Shown here: positions 18,573 to 27,165 of the stretch, piece by piece
Numbering within the stretch: the stretch's first letter is position 1
Layout: each line of letters opens with the position of its first letter
Origin: an uncultured Saprospiraceae bacterium
GTDB taxonomy: Bacteria > Bacteroidota > Bacteroidia > Chitinophagales > Saprospiraceae
Direction: 5' to 3'
Assembly: GCA_937981555.1 (NCBI GenBank)
Contig: CALJOK010000049.1
Coordinates: 62,001 to 126,000 of the forward strand
DNA length: 64,000 nt
Program-made: the position numbers and the translations under genes
The notes under the pieces: model-generated
What the model saw: only the letters and a program-made list of their open reading frames with translations
The model's database searches: none
Told to the model about the DNA's origin: nothing

Positions 18573-19292
18573 TTACTCTGAAGAAAGCATATCTTCCATT
18601 CCATAAATTCCTTTTCGATTTTTCATCCATTCTGTTGCCATCAGAGCACCTTTGGCAAATCCTAATCTAGAATGTGCTGTATGTTTTATCTCGATGGAAT
18701 CAATACTGGAATCGTAGTTGATAGAATGAGTCCCAGGGACATTTTCAATTCTTTTGGAAAAAATAGATAGTTCATTTTCTTGCTGAGCAGTTTCTTTGAC
18801 CCATTCAGATTTTCTAGATATTTTTTCCAATAAGCCTTCTGCGAGAGTGATGGCAGTTCCGCTTGGTGCATCTAATTTTTGAGTGTGGTGAATTTCTTCT
18901 AGAGAAATATCGTAGCTATCGTAAGCTTCCATCATCTTCGCTAAAATTTTATTTAACTTAAAAAATAGATTCACTCCAACACTAAAATTAGAAGCATAGA
19001 AAAATCCACCATCCAGTTTTTGGCAAGAGTTATTGACTTCTTCTATTTTTTCAACCCAGCCAGTTGTGCCTGAAATTACTGGGACGCCACATTCAAAACA
19101 TCTAGTGATATTTTGAATAGCACTTTCAGGACGAGTGAATTCGATGGCGACATCTGCTTGTTTTAATTCTTCGTTGGTCCACGTTTTAGCATTGCTCTTG
19201 TCTACTTTTAAAACTATTTCGTATCCTTTTTCTATTGCTAATTGCTCGATAGTTTTACCCATTTTGCCATAGCCGATTAATGCGATTTTCAT
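18573..19292 (-). CDS. dapB: 4-hydroxy-tetrahydrodipicolinate reductase
   Basis: Reduces 4-hydroxy-tetrahydrodipicolinate with NAD(P)H in the diaminopimelate/lysine pathway. 239 residues, close to the family norm. Dinucleotide-binding IGYGKMGK at residues 6-13; EFTRPES at ~51-57; SGTTGW at 74-79; catalytic EIHHTQKLDAPSGTA, with His135/His136 and Lys139, at ~133-147; C-terminal LGFAKGALMATEWM. The coding end (18573) is ~120 bases from the B12 promoter. No other lysine genes nearby. Confidence 0.95.
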   Translation of the reverse strand: MKIALIGYGKMGKTIEQLAIEKGYEIVLKVDKSNAKTWTNEELKQADVAIEFTRPESAIQNITRCFECGVPVISGTTGWVEKIEEVNNSCQKLDGGFFYASNFSVGVNLFFKLNKILAKMMEAYDSYDISLEEIHHTQKLDAPSGTAITLAEGLLEKISRKSEWVKETAQQENELSIFSKRIENVPGTHSINYDSSIDSIEIKHTAHSRLGFAKGALMATEWMKNRKGIYGMEDMLSSE

Positions 19293-19345
19293 TTATTGAT
19301 TTTACTTTTGAAGATTAAACTTTGTAAAACTGACTTGGAATAACT

Positions 19346-19407
19346 AATATCGAACAAGGAATAATAATTAGCCTTAGTTGGTTATTGGATATTACTTGTT
19401 CGATATT
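19346..19407. repeat. Interspersed palindromic element, family AATATCGAACAAGGAAT (copy 2)
   Basis: 13-base arms AATATCGAACAAG (19346-19358) and CTTGTTCGATATT (19395-19407) around a 36-base loop, in the gap between dapB and the amidohydrolase gene. It shares its core with 9086-9106. Confidence 0.65.
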
Positions 19408-19416
19408 CGATGTTTA

Positions 19417-22400
19417 TTAATGCCTACAACTACACATCGAAGGCATAAAACTATTTGTGCTTTCAAGGAAAGGAATATTATTAGATCCACCTTCTTTTTC
19501 AAAATAAAATAAAGAACGTTTCTTATTGTAATTTCCGACTTCATCCATATTTTCTGCATCATATAATCTACCATTAATCATGGTATATTTAATGGATTCA
19601 GAATTACGAATATCTTCCAATGGATTTTTATCTAGGATCAAAAGATCCGCTAATTTTCCATTTTTCAAAGATCCAATTTCGCTATCCATTCCAAGATAAA
19701 CAGCTCCATTCATCGTTGCAGATCGAAGCGCTTGCATGTTGGTCATTCCTCCTTGTTGCAACATCCAAAGTTCCCAATGAGCACCCAAACCTTGCAATTG
19801 ACCATGTGCACCAAGATTAATATTGACTCCTGCATTTTGCAATTTTGTACAACTTTGTGAAGTTAGAATATGACCATTTTCATATTCTTCATCAGGAATC
19901 ATTGTTCGATGTCGAGACCGAGAATCCAAGATGCCTCGAGGCATGAAATTAAGCAACCGTTCTTTTTCCCAAACATTTTCTTTTTGGTAAAAGTAGTATT
20001 CTCCGTTTACACCACCATAATTTACAATAAGGGTAGGAGTGTTATGCGCTTTGGTTTTTTTCCAAATTTCAATTACATCTTTGTACAATGGTGCTACAGG
20101 TAAATTATGTTCAACTCCCGTGTGGCCATCAATCACCATATTCATATTATGATAGAAAAATGATCCACCTTCTGGGACCACTAACATATTCAGTTCTCTA
20201 GCAGCTTGCAGTACTTGTTGGCGTTGCTCCCGACGAGGTTGGTTATAACTTTTCACAGAAAAAGCACCATAAGCTTTCGTTCGACGAAGAGCAGATTTTG
20301 CATCTTCCACCGAGTTGATCACCGCTTTAAAATCACCTTCTGCACCGTACAAGATTGTTCCAGTCGAGTACAATCGAGGGCCAACCATTTTTCCTGCTTT
20401 TATCATTTCAGCTTGTGAAAAAATCATTTCAGAATTGGAGGAAGGATCATGAGCAGTTGTAACTCCGTAAGCAAGATTTGCATAATAATGCCATTGTTTT
20501 TTAGGGCTAGTTCCAAAGCGAAAATTACCTAAATGACCATGCACATCAACAATCCCTGGCATGATAGTTTTGCCAGTACAATCAATCACTTTTGCATCAC
20601 TTGGAACTTTGATTTTATCAGTTTTTCCGACCGCCGTAATTTTATTGTTATGAACGATGAGCGTTCCATTTTTGATTACCTGATCTCCCTCCATGGTAAT
20701 GATGGTCGCGTTGGTAAAAGCGATTTTTCCATCAGGTTGATCAGCTTTTAAATTAAGATCAATTTTTAAACCTGAAGTATCCATAGGAGGGACAGAATCT
20801 ACTTTTTCGAGGAAAGGAAAACGGTCTTCAATAGAGTTGGTGAAATATTCATTTCCGAGTGTCCAATGCACTTTTTTGCTATCCTTACTCCAATGTAAAT
20901 TGATTCCAGCATCCCTTCCAATTTGTGCAACTGGTACTGCCTTTGTTGTAGCAGAGAGCCCAATTGCTTGTCCTACTTTAGGCATAGGAGCAATATAGAC
21001 TTTGTATAAATCTGTAAAAGCAATCCATTGATTATCAGGACTTTGAGCAAATTGGTTGGCGTATTTTGTATTGAAAATAGTTTGCTCATCTGAACCATTT
21101 AACTTGACACTTTTAAATGCTTTTTTCAAACTACCAAAAAGGTAACCACCTGTTTGGAATAGTATTTTTTCTCCATCTACACTAAAACTTGGGTACTCTC
21201 CTTGAGGGGTAACTAATGTATGTTTAGTACCATTTTTAGACATCAGATAAATACCAGGTTCTTTTGAAAAAGTATATCCTTGATGATCGTTTCCACCAGC
21301 TTTGACGTAGACGATTTGATTGCCATTTGGAGAAAAACAAGGGTTTCGATAATTCCCTTTTTGTGGGGTAAGTTTAGTGGAGTTACCAGTTTTTAAATTT
21401 AATTTTCGAACACTTCCTAATTCATCATCATCCCAAGTTACGTAGACAATTTCGTTTCCGTCAGGAGAGAAGTTTGGTTCAAATTCAAAGTGTTCCTCCT
21501 TAGTAATTCGAGTCGGTTTTCCTTTTGGTAAATTCATTTTCCAAAGATGTCCAACTGCATTAAAAACCAACATTTTTCCATCAGGAGAAGTTCTAGCATT
21601 TCGAACTACATTGACTTGGAAATTTTCCTGATCGACTTGATTTGGAAAACGAACCGTTTCATAAACTCGATGTTTTGCATTCACCGTAAAAGCAATGTTA
21701 GAAACTTTGGTGGAAGCAATATTTACTTTTTGAATTTTACCTTGCGCCCAAAAAACGATTTCTTGATCATTAGGTGTCCAAGCAAAACCTGGGTAGGTTC
21801 CAAAGATCGCCCAAGCTTCTTGTTGGTCTTTTGACATTTCATCGTTCAATAATTTTTCTTCTCCTGTTTCCAAATCATGAACAAACAAAACTGTCTTCGT
21901 TCGCACTCTTCTAATAAAGGCTATTTTTTTTCCATCATGAGAAATTTGAGGACGACTCGCGCTTCCAGGGCCGCTGATAATCGTTTTCGTTTCTCCTTTT
22001 TTTCGATCATATCTTTTGATGACATATATTTGAGAATTAGGATCTTTGTTGTATTGAAAGTATCCACCAGGATAAACATCTTCTGAAAAATAAACATACT
22101 GACCATCAGGAGAAACACATGGTTCATTTATATCTTGCTGGTCGTTCTTTCTCTTAGTCAACTGAATTCCATCACCACCTGTGATGTGATACATCCATAA
22201 CTCACCTGCACCAAGCGAGCGTTGAGAAGTGAAATGTTTTCGGCCAATGACATAATCACTTCCCTCTACCCAAGTACCATTATTGAGCAATCGGAATTTT
22301 TCTTTAGTGATTTGTTTTGCATCCGATGCATCCGATTTCATTGTCCAGAGATTATCTCCACCACCTGCATCGCTAGTAAATAGAATATGTTTTCCATCAG

Positions 22401-22695
22401 GACTGAATCGAGGTTGAACATCAAAAGACAAACCTGATCGTAAAGTTTTTGCTTTTCCTCCTGTCATAGGAATAGTATAAATATCGCCCATCATATCGAA
22501 GACAATAGTTTTACCATCAGGGCTGACGTCGAGATTCATCCACGTTCCTTCGTCTGTCGTGAAATCAAATTCGGTAAATTCTCCGGGAGGATTATTGACA
22601 TCCCATTTTTTCGTATCCTCCTTTTGGGCAAAAGAAAATTGGAAAAGAAAGATGAAAATCGAAAGAGTGAAAAGTTTGCTCTGCATTTTTCTCAT
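19417..22695 (-). CDS. Exported TolB-like propeller / amidohydrolase protein
   Basis: 1092 residues with a signal peptide ending FQFSFAQ. Residues ~40-600 contain many PD40/WD40-like TolB repeats (SPDGKTIVFDMMGDIYTIPM, SPDGKHILFTSDAGGGDNLW, SPDGNEIVYVTWDDDE, SPNGNQIVYVKAGGND). Residues ~660-1065 form an amidohydrolase: GTLIVHNNKITAVG, MPGIVDVHGHLG with the metal-binding HxH, TTAHDP, VKSYNQPRREQRQ, VEHNL, LGAHGQLQGLG, and the C-terminal GSLKNGKLADLLILDKNP. It ends in a Cys/His tail, MCSCRH. It is a large periplasmic hydrolase of a type common in Bacteroidota; the substrate is unknown (imidazolonepropionase or peptidase-like activity is speculation). Confidence 0.87.
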   Translation of the reverse strand: MRKMQSKLFTLSIFIFLFQFSFAQKEDTKKWDVNNPPGEFTEFDFTTDEGTWMNLDVSPDGKTIVFDMMGDIYTIPMTGGKAKTLRSGLSFDVQPRFSPDGKHILFTSDAGGGDNLWTMKSDASDAKQITKEKFRLLNNGTWVEGSDYVIGRKHFTSQRSLGAGELWMYHITGGDGIQLTKRKNDQQDINEPCVSPDGQYVYFSEDVYPGGYFQYNKDPNSQIYVIKRYDRKKGETKTIISGPGSASRPQISHDGKKIAFIRRVRTKTVLFVHDLETGEEKLLNDEMSKDQQEAWAIFGTYPGFAWTPNDQEIVFWAQGKIQKVNIASTKVSNIAFTVNAKHRVYETVRFPNQVDQENFQVNVVRNARTSPDGKMLVFNAVGHLWKMNLPKGKPTRITKEEHFEFEPNFSPDGNEIVYVTWDDDELGSVRKLNLKTGNSTKLTPQKGNYRNPCFSPNGNQIVYVKAGGNDHQGYTFSKEPGIYLMSKNGTKHTLVTPQGEYPSFSVDGEKILFQTGGYLFGSLKKAFKSVKLNGSDEQTIFNTKYANQFAQSPDNQWIAFTDLYKVYIAPMPKVGQAIGLSATTKAVPVAQIGRDAGINLHWSKDSKKVHWTLGNEYFTNSIEDRFPFLEKVDSVPPMDTSGLKIDLNLKADQPDGKIAFTNATIITMEGDQVIKNGTLIVHNNKITAVGKTDKIKVPSDAKVIDCTGKTIMPGIVDVHGHLGNFRFGTSPKKQWHYYANLAYGVTTAHDPSSNSEMIFSQAEMIKAGKMVGPRLYSTGTILYGAEGDFKAVINSVEDAKSALRRTKAYGAFSVKSYNQPRREQRQQVLQAARELNMLVVPEGGSFFYHNMNMVIDGHTGVEHNLPVAPLYKDVIEIWKKTKAHNTPTLIVNYGGVNGEYYFYQKENVWEKERLLNFMPRGILDSRSRHRTMIPDEEYENGHILTSQSCTKLQNAGVNINLGAHGQLQGLGAHWELWMLQQGGMTNMQALRSATMNGAVYLGMDSEIGSLKNGKLADLLILDKNPLEDIRNSESIKYTMINGRLYDAENMDEVGNYNKKRSLFYFEKEGGSNNIPFLESTNSFMPSMCSCRH

Positions 22696-22898
22696 GGTTA
22701 TTTTTTTTGGAAAATTTTATTAGTCTGTTTAAAAAAGAGAGGTGAAGTTAAAAAAAAATGATAGGTTGAAATAAGGTTTTTGAGCTTGGTTTTTATAAAA
22801 AACTGGTAATCAATTGTTTAGGTAATAATAATATATTTCATTCTATCTTTTATGGTCAAAAAAAAACTAAAATTTAGTTAATTTTTCTATTTTGCAAT

Positions 22899-23468
22899 AT
22901 GAATGCAACCCAAACAAAATTACCTCATAAAGTTGATAGGCAACTTCAACAATTGGATACTGAATTGACGGAGCTTTTGAAAGTTTTAAAAGACTATTCA
23001 GAAAGAACACTCAATAAAAGGCCAGCAGAAGATAAGTGGTCGGTTTTGCAAGTAATGAATCATTTGATTTTGGTAGAAGGATATGGCAAAGCTTATGTTG
23101 AGAAAAAATTGAGTTTTAATCCTGAGTTAAAAAAAGCAGGATTAGGAGGTACTTGGAGAAAATTTATGATGAATACGGTTGTCAAATTTCCATTCAAGGT
23201 AAATGCGCCTGCTCCAGTTAGTGGTGATAATTTGCCAGAAGAATCTAGTTTTTGGGAAACTGCAAAAAAATGGAAACAGCAAAGAGAGGAACTTCGAATA
23301 TTCTTGGAAACGCTTCCTGTGGAACATTTTAATAAAGAATTGTATAAGCATCCTTTGGCTGGAAAAATGTCATTGTATGGTTTGATGGATTTTAATGTGG
23401 CGCATTTTAAAAGACATCTGAAACAGATCAATAAAATTTTAGCGAAGAGTTTTAAAATAAATGATTAG
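22899..23468 (+). CDS. DinB-like (DinB_2 / DUF664-type) four-helix protein
   Basis: 189 residues without signal peptide. Features of the DinB/YfiT metal-dependent superfamily: LNKRPAEDKWSVLQVMNHLILVE in the first half, and MDFNVAHFKRHLKQINKIL at the C-terminus, giving the expected His residues of a metal site. Members are often thiol transferases or stress-related enzymes; this one's substrate is unknown. A CTATTTTG promoter-like sequence lies just before the ATG (22887-22894). Confidence 0.8.
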   Translation: MNATQTKLPHKVDRQLQQLDTELTELLKVLKDYSERTLNKRPAEDKWSVLQVMNHLILVEGYGKAYVEKKLSFNPELKKAGLGGTWRKFMMNTVVKFPFKVNAPAPVSGDNLPEESSFWETAKKWKQQREELRIFLETLPVEHFNKELYKHPLAGKMSLYGLMDFNVAHFKRHLKQINKILAKSFKIND

Positions 23469-23506
23469 AAAAAAGGATACTTGATAAACTTCAAGTATCC
23501 TTTTTT
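23469..23506. terminator. Bidirectional hairpin terminator
   Basis: Arms AAAAAAGGATACTTGA and TCAAGTATCCTTTTTT around a 6-base loop, between the convergent DinB-like and membrane-protein genes. Confidence 0.85.
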
Positions 23507-23940
23507 TAATTAAAGAATATTGCAAACATTGAGAAAAAAGCTATGACAAAAAATAAAGTAATAATGGATAAGAAGATTCCGTAGAATTTAAAATATCCTT
23601 TGAGGCTTTCTATTGAAATAGAAAAAACTTTGTTGTTGTTCGTTTCTAAACTAATCATCCCTCTGTTTGCAAATCCAAGTAAATTGAATGCTGAGAAGAA
23701 AACGCAAATGGTAAAAGTTAATAATAAAATGGTGATTAAAGTTTGTACACTACTTCCTGCTTGACGAGTTTCTGCAGTAAGTAATTTAAAATAAAACAAA
23801 ACCATAAAGCCAAAAAAAATGAATAGCATGATGGCTAAAATTTTGCCCCACTTAAATGCTTTTCTTAGGTTAGTTTTGACTGCCTCATTTAAATGTAACT
23901 CATCTGATAAATCAAGATCAAGTATATTTTTGTTGTCCAT
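23506..23940 (-). CDS. Small integral membrane protein, DUF5362-like, paralog of the upstream gene
   Basis: 144 residues with an acidic N-terminus (LDLDLSDELHL) and three to four hydrophobic helices (~34-52, ~67-92, ~118-143). Layout and the AVKTNLRKAFKWGKILAI entry to helix 1 resemble DUF5362-type proteins and the gene just upstream (KRTANWATFISI). The two genes are 3 bases apart, so they are one operon. Function unknown. Confidence 0.65.
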   Translation of the reverse strand: MDNKNILDLDLSDELHLNEAVKTNLRKAFKWGKILAIMLFIFFGFMVLFYFKLLTAETRQAGSSVQTLITILLLTFTICVFFSAFNLLGFANRGMISLETNNNKVFSISIESLKGYFKFYGIFLSIITLFFVIAFFSMFAIFFN

Positions 23941-23943
23941 ATT

Positions 23944-24369
23944 TTAGCCGAGGTTAAAAGTTATCATAATAATCCAGATGATCATAAAAATCAAAAGCAC
24001 AGAAGAAAAAATAAAATACTTTGATAAGTAATCAAAGGAAATATTAAGTGACTGAGCTTGTTTATTTTTTAAAGCATTTTTGAGATGATGAGAAAAAGAA
24101 AAAAGGATGACTCCAGAGATGATAATTAGACTAGTAATAAATATCAAAACAATCAAAACAAAAACTTCAAGTGGAGTTGTAGAAGATAAGGATTCTGAAC
24201 TAGAAAAGATTATAGATGAAAGTACATTCAATCCCCACATTCCACAAAATACAACGGTAGCGATAGAAATAAAAGTTGCCCAATTCGCAGTTCTTTTCAA
24301 CTCCTTTTTCATAAAGTCAGTCAAGAATAGTTCTTCTTGGTTTTCTTCAAATGGAGGTAAGTTATCCAT
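23944..24369 (-). CDS. Small integral membrane protein, DUF5362-like, paralog of the downstream gene
   Basis: 141 residues, beginning MDNLPPFEENQEELFLTDF, with three to four helices (~30-52, ~70-95, ~117-140). Both it and its neighbour have an acidic cytosolic head, a TM pair, a short polar loop (KNALKNKQAQSLNISFDYL here, ISLETNNNKVFSISIESLK there) and a last helix. First gene of a two-gene operon. Function unknown. Confidence 0.65.
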   Translation of the reverse strand: MDNLPPFEENQEELFLTDFMKKELKRTANWATFISIATVVFCGMWGLNVLSSIIFSSSESLSSTTPLEVFVLIVLIFITSLIIISGVILFSFSHHLKNALKNKQAQSLNISFDYLSKYFIFSSVLLIFMIIWIIMITFNLG

Positions 24370-24463
24370 ATCTTATTATTTTTTGTAAATGAATTTGAAG
24401 TAGTTTTACAAATTACTTTGAATTATTTATAATCAGATATTTAAAAGTAAGTTTTTCCAAATA

Positions 24464-24503
24464 AAAAAAGCTACAAAGGAAAATCTCCCGTTGTAGCTTT
24501 TTT
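24464..24503. terminator. Bidirectional hairpin terminator
   Basis: Arms AAAAAAGCTACAA (24464-24476) and TTGTAGCTTTTTT (24491-24503), just after the TolC-like gene on the minus strand. Confidence 0.75.
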
Positions 24504-24532
24504 ATACTTTCGTTGAAACCTATTTTTAAAAA

Positions 24533-25285
24533 TTACTTTCTCATTTTTTTAGCTTCATCAAATGAAATTCCAATCATTTCTTCGATTAAGTATTGAGCAA
24601 TTTTTAATTCTGCACTTGCTTTGATTCTTTTTTCCACAGCAGAATTATAAGAAATACTTGCTGCATTGTAATCTTCAAAAGAAGCTTTATCTGCTTTAAA
24701 AAGATCAGTTATTAAAAGTAAGGCTTGATTGGCATTTTCTTCAGCTTGAATGACTGCTTTTAAGATCTCTTCAAACATCAAAAAGTTTTCGTATCGTTTT
24801 AATATTTCCAAACGAACATTTAGTTTCTTCTGATTAATATTTGATTCAGCAATCTTAACTCGTTGCTCAGCTATACCTAATCTGTTTTTTCGATTAGTAA
24901 AAGTACCTAAACTGACAGTAGCATTGAAATTGAAAATTGGGAATAAGTTGGTCTGGTTAGCACTTGAAGGATCTGTTCCAGGTATGACAAAAACGGTATC
25001 TTTCCGATTCAAATTATTCTCATTCAAGTTGACACTAAACCTGACATCATCCATCCAATCTTTCTTTTTTGCTTTAAATTCAAATTCTCGTAAGTCTTTC
25101 TCAAAATCCAAGGCTTCATTTTCAGGACTATTCATCCACGCCAGCTGGATTAGATACTCATTAAAATTCCGAGTGCCCATTTCAGATGGAGTAACTACTC
25201 GATCAAAATCAACTTTTTGAGAAAAGCATGGAATGGAAATTAGAAAAGAGAGGAAAATAAGTAAGCCTTTTTGTAAGTTCTGCAT
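24533..25285 (-). CDS. Short TolC-family outer-membrane protein
   Basis: 250 residues with a signal peptide ending IPCFSQ. Long helices with TolC-like pattern: LGIAEQRVKIAESNINQKKL, LEILKRYENFLMFEEILKAV, and LLITDLFKADKASFEDYNAASISYNSAVEKRIKASAELKIAQYLIEEMIG, which matches the outer-membrane efflux protein signature. At about half the length of a normal TolC (~450 residues) it has only one repeat-equivalent, so it might dimerise differently or be a derived form; no frameshift is visible. It precedes no pump gene here; an O-antigen ligase-like gene is upstream. Confidence 0.7.
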   Translation of the reverse strand: MQNLQKGLLIFLSFLISIPCFSQKVDFDRVVTPSEMGTRNFNEYLIQLAWMNSPENEALDFEKDLREFEFKAKKKDWMDDVRFSVNLNENNLNRKDTVFVIPGTDPSSANQTNLFPIFNFNATVSLGTFTNRKNRLGIAEQRVKIAESNINQKKLNVRLEILKRYENFLMFEEILKAVIQAEENANQALLLITDLFKADKASFEDYNAASISYNSAVEKRIKASAELKIAQYLIEEMIGISFDEAKKMRK

Positions 25286-25462
25286 GTTTAAGGTTTTAAA
25301 AAATTAGAATTGGATTTTTAGTTTTTTTTCAATTCTAATACATTCAACAATGTTTAAAAAGAATAAATCAAATCTTTGATTCTGTAGATTTTTATTTTAA
25401 AATAATTACAGGAAACGGGATTTGAGGAATACCTAAAAATGAATTGTTTCTCATTAAGAAAA

Positions 25463-26983
25463 TCAAACATCCACAGTATTTAACTGAGGATTATTTTTAG
25501 GTTGTTGAACGGAAGAAGAGGCATCTTCTTTAAAGTTTTCGTCAAAATCTTTTAGCTTCACAATAGCCGCTAAATAGATATAAAATATTATACTCGTTGG
25601 TACTTGCAAGATTGCTTCTTGAGGGTAGGAGGCAATGACCAGCATAAAAAATACAGTATTGATTGCAAGATACAGGTTTTTTATCATTGGGTCACGTACT
25701 CGAAAATAGTAATATATCCCCCAGCGCATAACTTGAAATATAAAAATCATATATAATAATAATCCAATCCAACCTACTTCAACTGCCAATCGAACAAATC
25801 CACTATCATGATCAAATGAAGCTAAAAAAGTACCAGGTGAAAATCGTCTACCCCAAAGTCCTGTACTTCCAAGACCTCCTCCAAAAGGATGGCGCTGCAC
25901 ATAAGGTTGGATTAACTCTTGATTTTTCATTCTTACATCTACTACATCTTGACTATTTTTCAAAACGAAGGCAGATTGAATTCTATAAATTACGGGATTG
26001 GATGTTGACTTTAACATAAATGCTGTTCCAAAAACAAAGAATATCCCCACGGCAATTAGCATTTCTTTTCTAAAGTTTAATACCGTAAAAAAGATCACGC
26101 CAACAGGAATCAAAACGACTGGAGTTCTAGAACCAGCATAAAACATAGCTAGAATACAAGCTCCTACACAAATTCCACTTAGTATTTTCATCCAGATTCT
26201 ATAAGGACCTAAGATCAAAATAGAACAAAATACAGAAGTGTAAGCCATTAAAATTCCATATGTAGTTGGGTCAGAAAAGAAGGAAAATATTCTCAATCGG
26301 CCCCATTGAAAGAACAATTCTAAGGTATGAGGATTCGAATATAGCCAGGCTAATTCTGTATTACTAAATCCGATCCATTCCTGTTTTAAGCCATAAAGTG
26401 CAGATGCAAATGTGAGGAGTAATACTACTTTTATAGTTTTCAAAATGACGTCCAGCGACTTAAATGCATAACATGCTACAAAGTAAAGTAAAATCAAACC
26501 TGCCACACTTCGAACAGTATAAATCCAAGCTATTTGAGAAACAGCAGAAGGATTTATCCCTTGAATCAAATTATATAAAATCCATATTGTGACCCAAAAA
26601 CTCACCGGATGTTTAGCAAAACTCCAATCTCTTTCCTTGACTTGATTAATTATGATGACAAAAAACATAATAAAAACCAACGCATCTTGGGCTATACCGA
26701 TAGGTGCATTGACATATTTTTTGATAAAATTAACTAGAAATGAGATGAAAAGAATAAAGGTAAGTCCAAAAGGAAGATCCACTAAACAAAACATAAACAT
26801 GGGCAATCCTACTACCGCAACCAAAACTAACAATCCATATTTAATACCTAAAGAAGAAATGATAATAGACATGGCAACAGCCATTAAAGCTAACATAATG
26901 TAACCCAAAGGAGTGTCCAATTTTTTAAGGAAAAACTGTTCGTTCAACCAGCTTGAAAAGGAACGATATAAATTAGCGACCAT
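25463..26983 (-). CDS. O-antigen ligase/Wzy-type membrane protein
   Basis: 506 residues, about ten to twelve transmembrane helices. A large periplasmic loop with DPTTYGILMAYTSVFCSILI and RHPFGGGLGSTGLWG (the G-rich Wzy_C/WaaL motif), followed by SFDHDSGFVRLAVEVGWIGLLLYM, is characteristic of O-antigen ligases and polymerases. The cytosolic tail is charged (FKEDASSSVQQPKNNPQ). Role in exopolysaccharide or lipid-linked glycan polymerisation is likely. The neighbouring TolC-like gene might export the product, but no other glycan genes are in the window. Confidence 0.85.
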   Translation of the reverse strand: MVANLYRSFSSWLNEQFFLKKLDTPLGYIMLALMAVAMSIIISSLGIKYGLLVLVAVVGLPMFMFCLVDLPFGLTFILFISFLVNFIKKYVNAPIGIAQDALVFIMFFVIIINQVKERDWSFAKHPVSFWVTIWILYNLIQGINPSAVSQIAWIYTVRSVAGLILLYFVACYAFKSLDVILKTIKVVLLLTFASALYGLKQEWIGFSNTELAWLYSNPHTLELFFQWGRLRIFSFFSDPTTYGILMAYTSVFCSILILGPYRIWMKILSGICVGACILAMFYAGSRTPVVLIPVGVIFFTVLNFRKEMLIAVGIFFVFGTAFMLKSTSNPVIYRIQSAFVLKNSQDVVDVRMKNQELIQPYVQRHPFGGGLGSTGLWGRRFSPGTFLASFDHDSGFVRLAVEVGWIGLLLYMIFIFQVMRWGIYYYFRVRDPMIKNLYLAINTVFFMLVIASYPQEAILQVPTSIIFYIYLAAIVKLKDFDENFKEDASSSVQQPKNNPQLNTVDV

Positions 26984-27090
26984 CTTTTTTAATGGTTAAT
27001 TTTTAATGGTGAATAGTGTATGTTGAATCCTAATTTTTTTGAACTCACAATATCCGAAATTATCTGCTAAGATGCTCATTAAATTATAGA

Positions 27091-27163
27091 ATAACGGTTA
27101 ACTTATAACGCAGAACGGTTAATCCCACATCGTGGAATTAACCGTTCATCATCAAGCGTTCAC
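27091..27163. repeat. Palindromic intergenic element, family GGTTAATCCC (copy)
   Basis: A hairpin GAACGGTTAAT...ATTAACCGTTC (27113-27147) lies after lpdA and shares GGTTAATCCC with an element at 47072-47141. A further half-copy (AACGGTTAACTTATAACG) lies at 27093. It may also end lpdA transcription. Confidence 0.6.
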
Positions 27164-27165
27164 TA

